DNA from: Cyanophora paradoxa
Taxonomy: Eukaryota; Glaucocystophyceae; Cyanophorales; Cyanophoraceae
Length of the DNA stretch: 64,000 nt
Reading direction: 5' to 3'
NCBI GenBank assembly: GCA_004431415.1
Contig: QPMI01000655.1
Span: forward strand, 62,001 to 126,000
The notes under the pieces were generated by a model, which saw nothing but the letters and a program-made list of their open reading frames with translations, ran no database searches and was not told where the DNA came from. Positions 19,484-32,432 of the stretch are shown here, one piece after another. Numbering within the stretch: the first letter of the stretch is position 1; each line of letters begins with the position of its first letter. The translations under genes were made by a program, and so were the position numbers.

Positions 19484-22183
19484 TCAAGGAACGACGCTGG
19501 CGATGGAGCCCGCGGGGGCGCCCCGGTGGGGCCCCGCCCGTCCGCCCCGCCGCCCCCCGGGCCCCTCGGATGCCGAACCCGGCGCCTCGGAGCCGGGAGG
19601 GGGGGCGGGGCGGGGGGCGGGGCGGGGGCGGCGGGCGAGGAGGGCGCGCACGCCGGCGCCGACCTCGGCGAGCTCGCGCCGCAGCTCGTCCACGTCCGCC
19701 CCGCTCGCCCCCTGTCCCGCGCGTCAGTCCGGCCTCGGATCGGATCGGATGGGATGAGATGAGATGCGAGCGCGCCTTGTCGTCACGGCGGTGGAGCTGG
19801 CGGGCGAGGTCGGCGACCTCCGCCCGCAGCGCCTGCACCAGCGCCGTGAGGCGCGCCACCTCCGCCGCCCCCGCCCCGCCGCCCCCGGCCCCCGTCGCCC
19901 TCTCCTCCACCGCGTGCGACTCGTCCTGCCGTCGACGTCGGTGAGGCGGGGCCGGCGAAGACGGCGGCGGGGGCGCGTGTGGGGTGCGGTGCGGACGACG
20001 GGGGGCGGGGCGGGGCGTTGTGGCGGGCGCGGAGGGCGGCCCAGTGCTCGAGGGCGCGCACTTCGCGGATGCCGAGGCCGCCGCGCCCCGCGCGGTGCCA
20101 GCGCCACATCGTCTGCACCAGCGTCGCCGCAGCCTCCCGGTACTGCTTCCTGCCCCCGCCGCAAGCACGTCGGACGGGGAAGCCGGGGGGGGGGGGGGGG
20201 GTGCAGGGGCAGAGCGGGGGGGGGGGGGGGGGTGGAGGGGGGCGGGGCGGGGCGGACCGGGAGGAGCGCGAGGCGAGGGCGGCGACGACGGCGGACTCGC
20301 GGGGCCCGAGGCGCGCCTTCTCCACGATGAAGCCCGTCAGGAAGGCGAAGAGCGTCAGGCCGATGGCGATCCCGACGGCGAGCACGGCGCGCCCCATGTA
20401 GCTCTTCGGGAAGATGTCCCCGAAGCCCACTGCGCCCCCGCCCCGCGCCCCGCGCCCCGCAGGTCGGTGCGCGGCCGGTAGAGGTCAGCGCAGGCGCCCC
20501 CGACCTGTCGTCATCGAGATGAACGTGTTCCAGAGCGCCGACTGGTATCCGTAGCCCTTGTCCGCGTACGGCCGCTCGAAGATGAGGAGCCTGCCGGCCG
20601 CGGTGAGGGGCGCCCCGCGGGGCGGGGGCGGGCGGGCGGGCGGGGCGGACCAGTAGGCGATGACGAGCATGGCGCCGAGGAGCACGCCGCACACCGTCGC
20701 CTGCGCCCCGGGAGGCCCTCGCGGTCGGCGCCTGGCGGGCCACGCCCTCTCTCCCCCGCGCGCACCAGCGGGTGCCGGTCCATCGACGCCCGGAAGACGT
20801 ACGAGAGGGTCAGCTGCGGGGGGGTCAGCCCGTCCGACTTGGCGCCAGCACCGGCCGGGGCCGTGTCGAGGTGGCGTGGGCGGGGGGGCGGGGGCGGGCC
20901 TTGACGCGGGCGCCGCGGTTGAGGAGGCGGGCGCCCTTGCGGTAGACGATGCTGTAGTCCCGGAGCTGCCCGCCCCGCCCCCGCGGGGCGTCAGAGGCGG
21001 GGCGGCCCGGGGCGGGCGTCGCGGGGGCGGGGCGGACGGTCTTGGAGAGGACGTAGAGGCGGAGGAAGACGGCGAGGGCGAGCACGCTCTCGTTGTACCG
21101 CCCCGGCTCCTCCGTGACTGCCCCGCCGCCACGTCAGCCCGAGCCCGGGCTGGTGGGGGGGAAGGGCGGGGGGGGAAGGGCGGGGGGGGGGGGGGGGGGG
21201 GGGGGCGGGGGGCGCCGCGAGGCGGCGGAGGGGCGCACAGACTTGCTCGACAGTGAAGTGGAAGCGGACGAGCGGGGGGCAGTGGACGGCACACGTGGCC
21301 ATCTCGGCCAGCATTATCCACCCGATCCCCGCCGAGAAGATGTTCGTGTGCCGGTAGAAGCGGTTCTCCATCCGCATCTGGGGGGCGCGCGCGGGCGGTC
21401 GGCCGGGGGCCGGGCTGGGCCGGGACGGCTGGCGCGGGGGCTCCGAGCTGGCGCACGGCGCGGTGGCGGAGGAAGGTCTTGACGAGGATGAGGAGGACGG
21501 TGGCCGCCGAGCAGAGGCTCACGAGGCCGCGCAGGATGACGCTCACGCGGTCGCCCCCCCGGTCGTACCGCGTGTACAGCTCCACGTCCACCACCTGCGC
21601 ACCCCGAGGGGCTCGCCGGCGCAGAGCAAAGCGGGCCCGGCGGGGCGGGGCGGGGCGGGGCGGGGGGCGGGCCTGGAGGGCCACCGCGAGGCAGGCGAGG
21701 AAGGAGATGGCGTTGTGCACGCGGACGCGGTGCGTCGAGAGCGTCACAATCCGCTTCTTCGCGAGCGCCGGGTGCTGCGCGCGTCCCGTCGGCCCAGCTG
21801 CGGATGCGCACGCGCGCGCACGCGCCGCTGGACGGGGGGGTGCGGGAGCCGCGCACGCCGCCGAGGTCGGACTGCGTCGATCGGCGTCTCGAGGCGCCCC
21901 TGTGGATGACGACGTCGGCCATGCGGTGCCGCCGCGGCGTCGCGCCGTGCTCCGGCCCGTCCGCGGCGGCGGCGGCCGGTGCTGGCGCATGCGCCCTCGA
22001 GGGCGAGCGGTCGCGCCACGGCTTCTCGACATCGACGAGCACGTGGTCCACCGCGTGCGCCTCCGTGTGCCCGTCCATCCCGTAGGACCTGCGCCGCTGC
22101 ACGACCGGCGCAGCCGCCCGCAGCCGATCCGAGTGGGCCGCCTCCGGGGCGCCCCAGAACGGCGACACAGGCACGCCGCTCAT
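19484..22183 (-). CDS. SK-type (small-conductance Ca2+-activated) potassium channel
   Basis: Six-transmembrane K+ channel expected to be gated by Ca2+-calmodulin. Start ATG 22183. A basic cytosolic N-terminus leads to VHNAISFLACLAVALQ (S1, about 21700), VILRGLVSLCSAATVLLILV (S2), IFSAGIGWIMLAEMATCAVH (S3), LALAVFLRLYVLSKTV (S4, few charges, as in SK), LSYVFRASMDRHPLV, VCGVLLGAMLVIAYW (S5), the pore SALWNTFISMTT|VGFGDIFP (intron 20430-20504 splits the filter) and S6 VLAVGIAIGLTLFAFLTGFI. After S6, AATLVQTMWRWHRAG (about 20110) aligns with the SK calmodulin-binding helix, followed by a coiled coil (EVARLTALVQALRAEVADLA) and DELRRELAEVGAGVRALL. Introns carry G-runs (C-runs in sense) at about 20191-20240 and 21165-21208. 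Ca2+ gating itself is inferred from the family. Confidence 0.87.
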
Positions 22184-23147
22184 TGCCGCCGGCTGCTCCT
22201 ACGAGTTGGAAGCCTGCAACGGATGCGCGCTGCCTTTTTCTGTGAGGACTTAGCTTTCGTCAAGCGCCTTGCAACCTCGCCAGCACAGCGATCCTAGCGG
22301 CTGGCTGTGAATGATCAGGTTCCGCCGTGCGCGGACGAAGAGCGATGTCGGCGCGCGCGTTCGGCGTTCGATGCTGCAGCTGGTGCGTTCGGCGTTCGGA
22401 GGATCGGAGCTCGGAGCACGCGGATGGGATGCGATTCGATCGTTTCTGCTCCTCAGCTGCTGCTAGATGCGCAGCTGCCTACGCCTGGATGGGGTGCCGG
22501 CGGCAGGGCGCCTGCATCGTCGGCTGCGCTGGGCGGTACTAGATAGCTCCTCCTGGGAGCTGGGCCTTCAAGGCGAAACTTAAGGCCAACCTCTCAGACG
22601 AGTCAGACCGTCGCGATCGCGATCGGCGCGGACGTCGACCAGCAGCAGCTGCAGGATGTCGATGTCGACTGCGGGCTAGCGCCGGCGCTATATAGCTAGC
22701 GCTGCTGCCCGGCCATCATGGCATGGCCAGGCTGCTCCTCCGGGAAGATCCGGCCCCCTACTAGCTATATATAGCCTCGGGCCTCATCCGTCCCTGCATG
22801 GCATGCGCAGCCTGCGCCTGCGCACGCGCGCGCAAATGCAAGCTTAAGGCCTAGGCCTGCTTCCGTGGAGCAGAGCTCCGAGCCTCGAAGCTCCGCTCCG
22901 AGCCGAGCGAGGGGAGAACGCGCAGCTTTAATTTGAAAATCGAAACAAGAGCTAGCGATATCGATACACGAGAAGGGCAAATTGCAAACACACTGCACGA
23001 GCAAAATACAGATTAAAACGATATCTACATTCTGTTCATGGAGCGCTCGGACGCTGGCGGCGCAGAGAAGCGGGGCCGCAGGGTGGAGCGCCCCGGGGCC
23101 CGGGGCCGCCGGGAGAGCGGGGCGGGGCGGGGAGCGGGCGGAGGGCC
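22184..23147. other. Intergenic, palindrome-rich
   Basis: 964 bp between the SK gene's start and the stop of the TmcB-like gene, both minus strand, so it should contain the SK promoter and the other gene's 3' UTR. No gene is supported. It is rich in 6-bp palindromes (GCTAGC, GATATC, ATCGAT, AAGCTT, GTCGAC), with TATATAGC twice near 22690 and 22765 and a direct repeat GCGTTCGGCGTTCG at about 22355 and 22384. Confidence 0.5.
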
Positions 23148-26100
23148 TCAGCGGTTGTTGTCGCCGAGGAGGTACTGCCGGATGCTGGGCACCTTCTGCA
23201 GCACGTCGGGGGGGATCTGCACGCGGGGGCGCGTCAGCGTGCGCCGGCGCGGGGGCGCGGGGCGGGGGCGCGGGGCGGGGCGGGCCATGAGCATGAGGAA
23301 GACGGTGGTGCGGGCCTGCTCGCCGAGGTGCCGCTGCACGCCCCGGAAGACCGAGAAGTAGAGGACGAAGACGGCGATCACGACGGCGGCGACGAAGGCC
23401 CGCTGGCCGAGCCCGAAGCCGGCGAGGATGGCGCGGGCCTCAGCCTGGTAGAGCTCGACGCTGCGGCGCAGGTTGGCCTGCATCGGCTCCGCCTCGTACG
23501 TCTGCAGGTACGCGAAGTGGGAGTTGGCGGGCGAGAGGAGGTCCGGCGCCGACGCCAGCAGCATCTCCGCCTCGTTCTCCAGCCGCATGATGAGGCGGTG
23601 CAGGCCGTTGAGCCTCTCCAGCTCCGCCGGGCTGCACTCGCGCCCGCCCTGCGAGCGCTGCAGGCACTCGGACTCGAACATGAGGGCGTCCTGCTCCGCG
23701 TCCCGCCCCGCCGTCGCCGGCAGGCCCATCGTCTCGTTCCCGTACAGCAGGCCCCGGTGCGCGATCCCGAAGAGGGAGAGGTACTTCGAGGCCGCCGCCG
23801 CCGCCAGCTCGTACGACTCGCACGCCGCCGCCGTCGCCGCCGCCGCCGCCCGGGAGGCGAGCAGGGGCGGCGCCGGGGCGGGGAGGCCGCGGGCGGCGGC
23901 GGGGGCGCCGGCGACGAGCTCGCGGGCGTAGTAGACGACGAGGCGGACGAGGGAGCGGCGCTTGCCGCTGAAGTTGCGCTCCGCCCCGAAGTTCTGGCAG
24001 CGGTCGGCGTAGTAGAAGCCGAAGGCGAACCAGGCGACGAAGAGGAGGGAGAGGAGGCCGAAGGCGATGGCGTAGCGGCGCGTCACGGGGTCCAGCCCCG
24101 CGCCGCGGCGCCGCCGGCCCTTCCACTTGGCGCCCTTGCGGCGCCCGGCGCGGCCGGCGACGAGGCCCTCCTCCTCGTCGGGCTCGTCGAAGACGGCGAA
24201 GGCCTGGCGCGTCGTCTGCCCGCCCTGCCCCGCCCCGTTGTTCGCCTCCTCGAGGAGGTCCTCGTCGTCGTCGTCGCCCAGCTCGTCGTCCTCCTCGTCC
24301 TCGTCGTCCTCGTCGACCATCTCCTGGCGGCGGCGGCCGTGCTTGCCGGACATGCGGAGCAGCGCGGCCTTGGGGATGTCGTAGAAGAGCTCGAGGGCCT
24401 TCTCCTTCTCCACCTCGACCTTGCGCACCGTCGCCCAGAGGACGACGAAGAGGAGGACGGAGAGGAGGCCCACGACGCCGACGACGACGAGCACGAGGCA
24501 GACCTTGACCTGCGCGAGGAGGCCCTCGGCGTGCTTCTGGTCGTTCACCGTCGCCTCGTCGAGCGCCCCGAAGATCGCCGCGCCGTTCGAGGCGATGAAG
24601 AACTGGTGCTCGTTGAGGGCGGCGGGGTTGGTGAGGGAGGCGAGGGAGGCCTTGGCGACGCCGCGGGCGGCGTCGATGAAGAGGAGGCCGGCGTTCCAGA
24701 CCGAGTCCCGCGCCACGAGGACCTCCCGCGAGCCGCCGCTCGCCAGGCGGTAGAACTCCACCGTCACCCCCTTCGCGTTCTCCGAGTTGCCCAGCGTCAG
24801 GTGCGACTTCTCCATCTCCGCCGCCTGCGAGTCGATCGAGTCAGCCTCCCTCCTTGGAAACCCTTCCGATTCGCTGCTCTAAATGCACGCAGCTCGGCCC
24901 GATGACAACGCCTTCGTGCGCTGGAGGGGCGCGGGCCGGTGGCCGGGTGCGGGGCGGGGCGCACGTCGGAGAGGATCTGCTGGCGAGCCTCGGCCTCGCC
25001 GAAGGAGAGGGCGGCGGCCCAGGCCGGCTCCGCCATCAGCTGCAGGGCGCGCGAGAAGTACATGATGTTGACGACGAAGCGGCGGCGCCCCGCGGAGAGC
25101 GCGACGACCTCCATGAAGGCGCTGTAGTCGTCCACCAGGCTCGTGATGAAGAAGTACATGCCGAGGGCGGCGCCGGCCACCACGCACGTCACCAGCAGCG
25201 CCACGCGCCCCAGCCGCGCGATCACCCCCGAGTTGTCGCTGTTCTGCGCCTCCGCGACCCGCCGCTTGAGCTTCTGGATGCGCGCCGCGCGCTTCGCCGC
25301 CTTGCCCGAGTCGGCGGCCGACTGGGAGCCCTCGCCGACGCTCTCCGCGCCGGCCTGCGAGCCGGCGAGGCTCGACTTGCGGCCGACGCCGCGGGAGCCG
25401 CCGCCGACGGAGCCGGCGGCGCTGGACTTGTGGGCTGCGAGGAGGGAGCCGCGGCGGGAGCCGCCGCCGGCGGAGCCGACGCTTGCCTTGCGCTGCGGGG
25501 GCTTGAAGTCGGTGACGAGGCGGTGCTCGGCGGGGCCGAAGGAGAGGCCGCGGCGCTCCTTGCCCTCGCCCCCGCCCCCCTGCGAGCTGAGCCGCCCCGC
25601 CAGCTTCTTCGTGCCCCCGCCCCCGCCCCCGCCGGAGGAGGCGATGGAGACGAAGGAGGCCTTGGGCCCCGCGAGGCGCTTCTTGGGGCCGGGCGCCCCG
25701 CCCTCGCCCTCGCCCCCCTCCGTCACCTGCAGCTGCACCGAGCTCTTGCGCCCCGCCTTCCCCTTCCCCTTCTTTCCCAGCGTCGCCACCTTCGCCGTCC
25801 CCGCACCCTCCTCGCCGGCCCCGTCCGCCGCCTCGGCCGGGGCGCCGGGGCCGGGCGGGGGCCCCATGCCGGCGATGCCGAGGCCCTCGAGGGAGGCGGG
25901 GGCGGCGAGGGGCGTCCCCACGGCCCCGCCCTCGTCGGCCCCGCCGCGGCCGGCGCGGCCGGGGAAGGTCGTGCGGTTCTTGCCCGAGCCCGAGAGGGGG
26001 CCGGGGCCGTGTGGAGAGGGCGGCGCGAGGGCCGGCCCGAGGGAGGGCGAGAGGGAGGGTCCGACGCCGGAGAGGCCGCGGGGCGCGTTGACGACGCGGA

Positions 26101-29100
26101 AATCGACGGCGCTGCGGCGGAGGGAGACGCTGAAGGCCGTCCCCAGCAGCGCCGCCTCGGGGCTCGGCTCGGGGCGGGCGACGGCGAGGGTCCCCGCGTA
26201 GGGGGCCCGCCCGTAGCGCGGGAGGGCGACCACGTTGGCCGTCCCCGTCGCGTCATCCCCTAGCACCCCCTCCAGGTTGACGGGGCCCGAGGGGTACACG
26301 CGCGGCACGAAGGCGGCGTCGCGAACGGGCCGCATGACCGTGTTGGGGGCCATCCCGGGGGCCGACTTGATGGTCACCGAGGCGCCGCCCTCGCCCTCCT
26401 CATCCTCCAGCGACACCGTCTGCGGGGCGGCGCCGTCGGCCCCCGGCCCCGCAAAGAGGCGAGAAGAAGCAAAGAGAAGGAGGAAGGTGGAGACGAGGGG
26501 GAGGGGCGGGGCGGGATGGGCGCACGGCGGTCTGGAGGAACTCGGCGAGGGGCGCCCCCACCGCCTCCTCGAAGCCGCACCCGAAGAAGAGGGCGAACGA
26601 CGGGTCCACCGCCCGGATCTGCCCCCGCCGCTCGCAACAGGCGGGGCAGGCGGGGCGGGGCGAGGCCGGCGCGCACGATGCCCTCCGCGTCGACGGCAAC
26701 GGTCGTCTGGGCGGGGCCCTTGGCCGAGGCCGGCGGGGCGACGCTCATCCGCCGGCTCGGCCGCCGCCGCTGCGTCGCGATGCTCTCCACCGCTGTCCCC
26801 AGGCCGTACGCCACCGACTGCCGCCGGTTCTCCACGCTCGAGCGCCGCGGGGCATCGCCCTCGCCCCGCGGGAACATGACACTCGAGCGGCGGGCCTCGG
26901 GGGCGGCGCTGTCGCGCGGGAACATGACGCTGGAGCGGCGCGGGCCCTCGCCGGCGGGGCCTGCGACGACGCTCGAGCGGCGCGCGGCGTCGCCGGGGAC
27001 CAGCGCCGAGGCGCGCCGGCTGCCCGCGTCGGGCCCCGCCGGCTGCCCCGCGCACGCCGCCTCAGCGGCGACGACCGAGGGAAGGAGGGCGGGGGGCGCA
27101 CGGAGGAAGGTGGCGAAGCGCGCGGCGAGGTCGGCGATGACCGACTGGCGCCGGCTGCGGCGCGGCTCGGCCGCCACGGCCGCCCCGGCCTCGGGCGAGA
27201 GGTTCGTCGAGGGCCGCAGGCTCCCGCCCTCGCCGGGCACTGTCAGGCCGGCCGTGCGCCGCGTCGAGAGCCCGGCCCCCGCGCCGGGGCCGGCCTGGGT
27301 GGAGGGGCGGCGGGAGTCGCCGGGGGCGTGGCCCTCGGAGGGGTCGGGGGCGGCGTCGGGGGCCTCCATGTTCCCCACCAGCGCCTCCATCGTCTCCCGG
27401 TCCATGGGCTCCTTCACCGCCATCGTCGCCATGTCGATCGAGCCGCGCTGCACCCGCATGCCCCCGAGCCACGCGTTCATCCGCGTGCTCCGGTTCCGCC
27501 CCGACCCGCCGGCCCCCGCGGCCCCCCCGGCGAGCCCGATCCCCATCGCCTCCTCGCGGAGGGCGGCCGGCTGCCCCTGGGAGACGGAGGCGCCGTCGAG
27601 CCAGGCGGCGATGGCCGGCGGCACGCGCCGCGCCGACACTGACGCCTCGTTCCGCCGCGAGGCCGCCCGGTGGTGGTCCGACCCGTCGCTCCCCGACTCC
27701 CCCCCTCCCTCCTCCTTCGCCTCTCCGTCCCGGCTCCCCGCCGGCGAGCGCGCGTTCGGCGGCGACCCCGCCCCCGCCTCCTCGTCGCTGCCCGAGGCCC
27801 CTCCGCCGCCGCGCGCCGTCCCCGCGACCGCCCGGCTCGTGGCCGCCGCCCGGTGCGGGCGCCGCTGCCGCTGCCGCGGCCGCTGCCGCGGCCGCTGCCC
27901 GAGCCGGAGAGGGCGCCGCTCCCCGGGGCATCGCCAGCGCGAACGGCCTCGGCTTCGGGCTGCCCCGCGCCTCCGGCCCGAGGCTCGCGAAGCCGAAGCC
28001 GGCGCCAACGCCGGCGCCGGCGGCGCGCCCCGCGAGGCTCGCGGCGGCGGCGGCGGCGAGGCGGGCCTCGTCGTCGGGGTCGCCGGCGGGGCCCTCGGGG
28101 CCGGCGTCCTCGAAGCCGACGGCGTCGGCGGCGCCGGCGGCCTCCTCGTCCTCGTCCTTGAAGAAGGCGAAGTCCTGCGTGTGCGCCTCCTCGTGCTCGT
28201 CGGCGAGGTCGTAGTGCTCCTGGGCCTTGGCGAGGTCGTTGTGGCACTCCTCGAGGAAGCGCCCGTAGAGGCGGAGGATGCGGGGGTTGTGCGGGTGCTG
28301 CTCGAGCAGCGTGCGGTAGTAGTACTGCGCCTCCTTCTCCGTGCGGTCGATGCGCGTGATCGCCCGCTCCAGCGACCGCAGCGGCGTCTGCGGGTCCAGG
28401 ATGTAGGCCCAGAACTGCTGGAAGGCCCGCAGGCACTGCCGGTGGCCCTTGCGCGCCCCGCCCATGTTCTTCACGTACTCGATGTACCCGATCACGTCCA
28501 GCTTGCGCGAGCCGACCTCCGCCGCGTGCATCAGCTGCTGCCGCTCGTTCATCTTCCGGTACACGAAGAAGCGCATGTCCATGAACGGCTGCCGCGCACG
28601 AGGCTCAGCGGGGCGCGCGCGCGCGAGAGGGGCGCGGGGCCGGCGCACCCGCAGCTTGGCTGCCGTGCGGATCTGCGCGGTGCAGGAACGGGGTAAGCGG
28701 TCGCGAGCGGCGAGGTCGGGGCGGGACGGGGCGGGGCGGGGCGGGGCGGGCCTTGTCAAAGCCCTGCTGGGGGTTCTCCCGGTAGAAGAAGAGGAACTGG
28801 GCGTAGCAGACGTACACTGCGCGCGGGGCGCCTCAGCGGCCAGGCTCGCTGGAGGGGGGCCGGGGCGGGGCGGGGCGGGCCGGCGCTGGACTTGGGGAAC
28901 TGGGCGATGCCGGACTGGTAGATCTGCTCGGCGAGGTCGAGGGCCTCCTCCCCCGCGTCCTCCTGCAGGAACCGCGTCGCCAGCTCCACGTGCAGCGCCC
29001 GCTGGTACTCCGCCTCCCCCCGCCCCGTGCAGAAGCGCGCGAAGAAGCGCGCCCGCGTGCCCCACCAGGCCGCCCCGAAGACCACGGGCGCCCCGGCGAG

Positions 29101-30642
29101 CATGGCGGCCGTGAGGGTGGCCCCCGCGTACGCGTTGTTCTGGTTCTCCACGATCACGAAGATCGCGAACCAGGTGAAGGCCGCGAAGCCGGCCGTCCGG
29201 TAGCAGTTCACTGCCCCGCCCCCTCAGACGGGCGCGGCGCGCGCGCATCACCCCGGGGGATCGCACTGCGGATGTTGTAGTAGGGGTAGACTGGGAGAGG
29301 GCGGGGCGAGGGGTGAGAAGGGGGCGGGGGGCTCGGGGGCGGGGCGGGGCGGGGGCGGGCGGACAGTTGAGCATGAGCCAGAGGAGGGCGAGGCCGCAGA
29401 GGAGGTAGATGACGCCGAGGTGGAGGTCCTTGAGGACCTTCAGGCCCTTGGCGATCGAGAGCAGGATCGTGACGACGAGGTACACGAACTCCACCCGCGA
29501 GTGCGGCCGCGCCTGCAGCACGCTCCCGCTCTTCGTCGGGTCCGGCTCGAAGAACTGCCCCGGGAGGAAGGCGCGGGCTCGGATCGACTGGCCGGCGGGG
29601 CGGGGCGGGGCGGGGCGGGGCGGGGCGGGGCGGGCGGACGAGGAGGCCGACGGAGAGGGCGAGGAGGGAGGTGACGGCCATCGAGGCGATCGCGAAGCCG
29701 AAGTAGAGGAGGAAGGTGCCGTCCCAGCACAGCAGGTCCCCGGGGTACGACAGGTGCGGCCCCGCCGCCAAGTTGCAGTTGAACATTACCGCCAGCACCT
29801 GGATGATCGGGATCTGCCGCGAGAGGCGGGGCCCGTCAGCGCGCCCCGGCGGCGGAGCGCGCCCGGGCGCGGGCACACGTAGAGCAGGTCGAGCAGGACC
29901 GTCACGGCCCGTCGGAGGATCTTCAGGGGCCAGATGAACCTGCCGGGCGATGTTAGCGGGAGAACCACGGCGCGCGGCCAAGGAAGGCGAGGGAGGGGCG
30001 GACCGGATGCGGTGCTGGCCGAACTGGTACCCGACGATGGCGGCGTTGACGAGGGCGACCATGCAGAAGGCGACGCTTATCCAGAAGACCACCGCGAACC
30101 TGCGCCGCCATCAGCGAGGCCCTCCGGCGGGATTGGCGGTGGGGGAGAGCGCACGTCTTGAAGGGCCACGCGTTCCAGTTGATCCACGAGAGGGACGAGG
30201 GCAGCGACGTGCCGAATCCCGTCGTCGCGCCCGTAGCCAGCGCGCCCCAGCTGCAGCGGGCCTCAGCGCGCGCGGCGGAGAGCGACGGCCGACGCCGCGC
30301 CTGTATGTGTAGAGCGGGAAGTAGAGGAGCTGGATCAGCTGAATGAGCTCTGGCACCCACGCGTACTTGTTCTTTCCGTCATCCGTCTTCAGCATCACAT
30401 CTGCGCAACGTCATCGGCGGCGGGGCGGCAGGGAGGGCGGCGGGCGTACAGAGGATGCCGAAGAGCATCTCCAGCAGCTGCGCTGCGGTCCGATTGAGCC
30501 CCTCCAGAGCCTTGTCGTGGCCATCGCGCCTACTCGACGCCCCCGACGCCTGGCTCTTCCCCTGGTCGCTCTTCCCATCCGCCTGCGACTGGGACGCCTG
30601 GCTCTGCGTCCGCCCCCGCAGCCGGGCGAAAGCTCGTGCCAT
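23148..30642 (-). CDS. Giant multispanning membrane protein with TmcB/TPR region and PAS-like domain
   Basis: Member of the large TmcB/TmcC-TPR membrane proteins known mainly from ciliates and green algae; cellular role poorly defined. Start ATG 30642. N-terminal part has many hydrophobic helices (ELIQLIQLLYFPLY, FWISVAFCMVALVNAAIVGY, FVYLVVTILLSIAKGL, VIYLLCGLALLWLMLNC, FTWFAIFVIVENQNN). The TPR-like block (about 28600-28190) reads YYRTLLEQHPHNPRILRLYG, RFLEECHNDLAKAQEHY. A long Ser/Arg/Ala-rich region precedes a PAS-like segment (AVDPSFALFFGCGFEEAVG, about 26590), which may sense a small ligand. C-terminal part has further helices at about 25190, 24500, 24050 and 23390, an Asp/Glu-rich stretch at about 24250-24330, and ends QYLLGDNNR. 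Intron 28695-28751 or so begins AAG|GCCCGC, another GC donor. The protein exceeds 2,000 residues. Confidence 0.8.
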
Positions 30643-31941
30643 CGGTGCTGTGCTGCAGCTAGCTAACGCACAGATCGCGGGATCATGAGCGCCGCCACCG
30701 GGCCATAGCGGACGACGGCCAAGCCACCGTCGCGCTCACCACCACCTTCAAAATGTGTTGTGGTGTTCCAATCTAGCTCTGCCCTCACAAAAGAGCAGAT
30801 CGCCTCGGACGGGCTGGCGTCGACAGCAGCGGACAGCTGCGGATACGTATGCTTGCTGCTGCTGCGCTGCTTCTTGCAGCTGTACCGTCAATGCCGAGGT
30901 CGCCTTTTTTTTGCCTCAAGTCCCCACCAGTGATGGCAATGTTATTAATAAGGATTTTATTAATTCCATTAGTAATTAGTTAGTAATACATTATATAATG
31001 GTCCCCAGTTCAGCCATCCTTATTAATAACAAGTTATTTATTAGGGGGGTACCTAGCATTGCACCATATTTCCACTTTGCTTCGCGCTGCTACGCATCTG
31101 CGAGCTGCGCAATGATCTGGGAGCGATGTAGAAGCATTCCTAGCTGTTTCGGGGATGTTGTGGTAGCGCCCGGAGACGTTGTCGACGTTGCATCTGGTAC
31201 CCCTCTGCAAGGGACGGGTCTTATTTCATGCAAGCAGTAAGCATGCACTCGTTCATGCTGTGACTGCTTTATTGGAGAGTGTTTCTGCACCATCTTCCAC
31301 CGAAAAACGCCCTCAAACGCCCTCAAACTGCCTCGAACGGGTTTGTATGGGACGTTATTAATAACGTTATTAGTAACATTATAATAATATATTATTAACA
31401 TTATATAAATAGTCCATTTTCCAGGTTATTAGTAATTCCATCACTGGTCCCCACCGCTGCTTTCGCGGGAGCAGCTAGATCTTGGGTCCGCGGCGGCCAA
31501 CCGCACTCAGGAATCAGGGAGCGCAGGATCCCGGCCATGCTTATGACTAGACGCGTACAAGCGTAGTATAGAAGCGCGTCCCAGCTCTTCGCCGAGTCGA
31601 GCAGACAGGTGGGGCGGTTTCTTTCTCGGCGATCCGGTCCAGCTGACGGTCGCTGATCCTAGCATTCGTCTCCCAGTATCGCGGGGATAAGCAGACTGCC
31701 AGCGGCTGGCCTGGAGATCGCGTCCCTGCGTCCAGGATCTCGGCAGACGAAGGGGGCGCGGGCCGGAGGGCTCATTAGCCAGCGCAGCTACGCAGCAGCA
31801 TCTACTCTTGCTAGCTCACCAGGCAGGAAGCGGAAGGGCGGCTCACCCCGTGACGCCGGGCCCCTCGGGCCCCGGCGCTCAGTAGCCAGGCGCGGCGATG
31901 GATATCGTCATTCCCATCGTCCGCAAGGGTGCTGTGGCGGC
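30643..31941. other. Divergent intergenic region carrying a MITE
   Basis: 1.3 kb between two divergent start codons (minus 30642, plus 31942); both promoters should be here. About 519 bp is an AT-rich transposable element (30928-31446). The remaining flanks (30643-30919, 31455-31941) are of intermediate GC and show no coding content or clear TATA box. Confidence 0.6.
30928..31446. mobile_element. Non-autonomous hAT-type MITE with 8-bp target duplication
   Basis: 519-bp AT-rich element. Left end CAGTGATGGCAATGTTATTA; right end, as reverse complement, CAGTGATGGAATTACTAATA: the first nine bases are identical and similarity continues about 20 bp. It is flanked by perfect 8-bp direct repeats GTCCCCAC at 30920-30927 and 31447-31454. 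Eight-bp target duplications with CAGTG-type termini are the signature of the hAT superfamily. There is no transposase frame, so it must be mobilised in trans. Subterminal TTATTAATAA and TTATTAGTAA motifs recur at both ends (30941, 31020, 31355, 31425), as expected for transposase-binding sites. The strong AT bias contrasts with the host. Confidence 0.85.
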
Positions 31942-32432
31942 ATGGAGGGTGTGCATTGCCCTCCTTCTTCGCCCGCGCCGCAGCGAATGACGCGATTGCG
32001 CCTCCAGCTCTTCTCGAAGTTCCTGCACACACCGTCCGGGCTGCAGCCGGTGCGGGGCAATCCAGGAGGCCTCAAACCGTCCAAGGCGGCGGCCCCGCCG
32101 CCGGACGAGGACGAGGAGTACTTGGCGGGCAACGCCGCGGAGGAGGACTGGTGCGGCCCCTGCCGATGGCCGCGGCCCGCGGCGCAGCGGCCGCCGTGAC
32201 GCCGGGAGGGTCGCAGGGACAAGGCCTACAACCGCTTCTCGCAGGCGAACTCGCTGTTCATCTTCGACTTTGACCACCCGCTGCGGGAGTTCTGCCAGCG
32301 CTTCGTCCTCCACAAGTACACGTTCTCCTTCTTCTTCCTCCTCACCCTTGGCTACACCATATCCCTCTCCGCCCGCGACCCCTTCGACGCCGGCCGGTGC
32401 CGCTCCCCCCCGGCCCCCGCTCCCCACCCACG

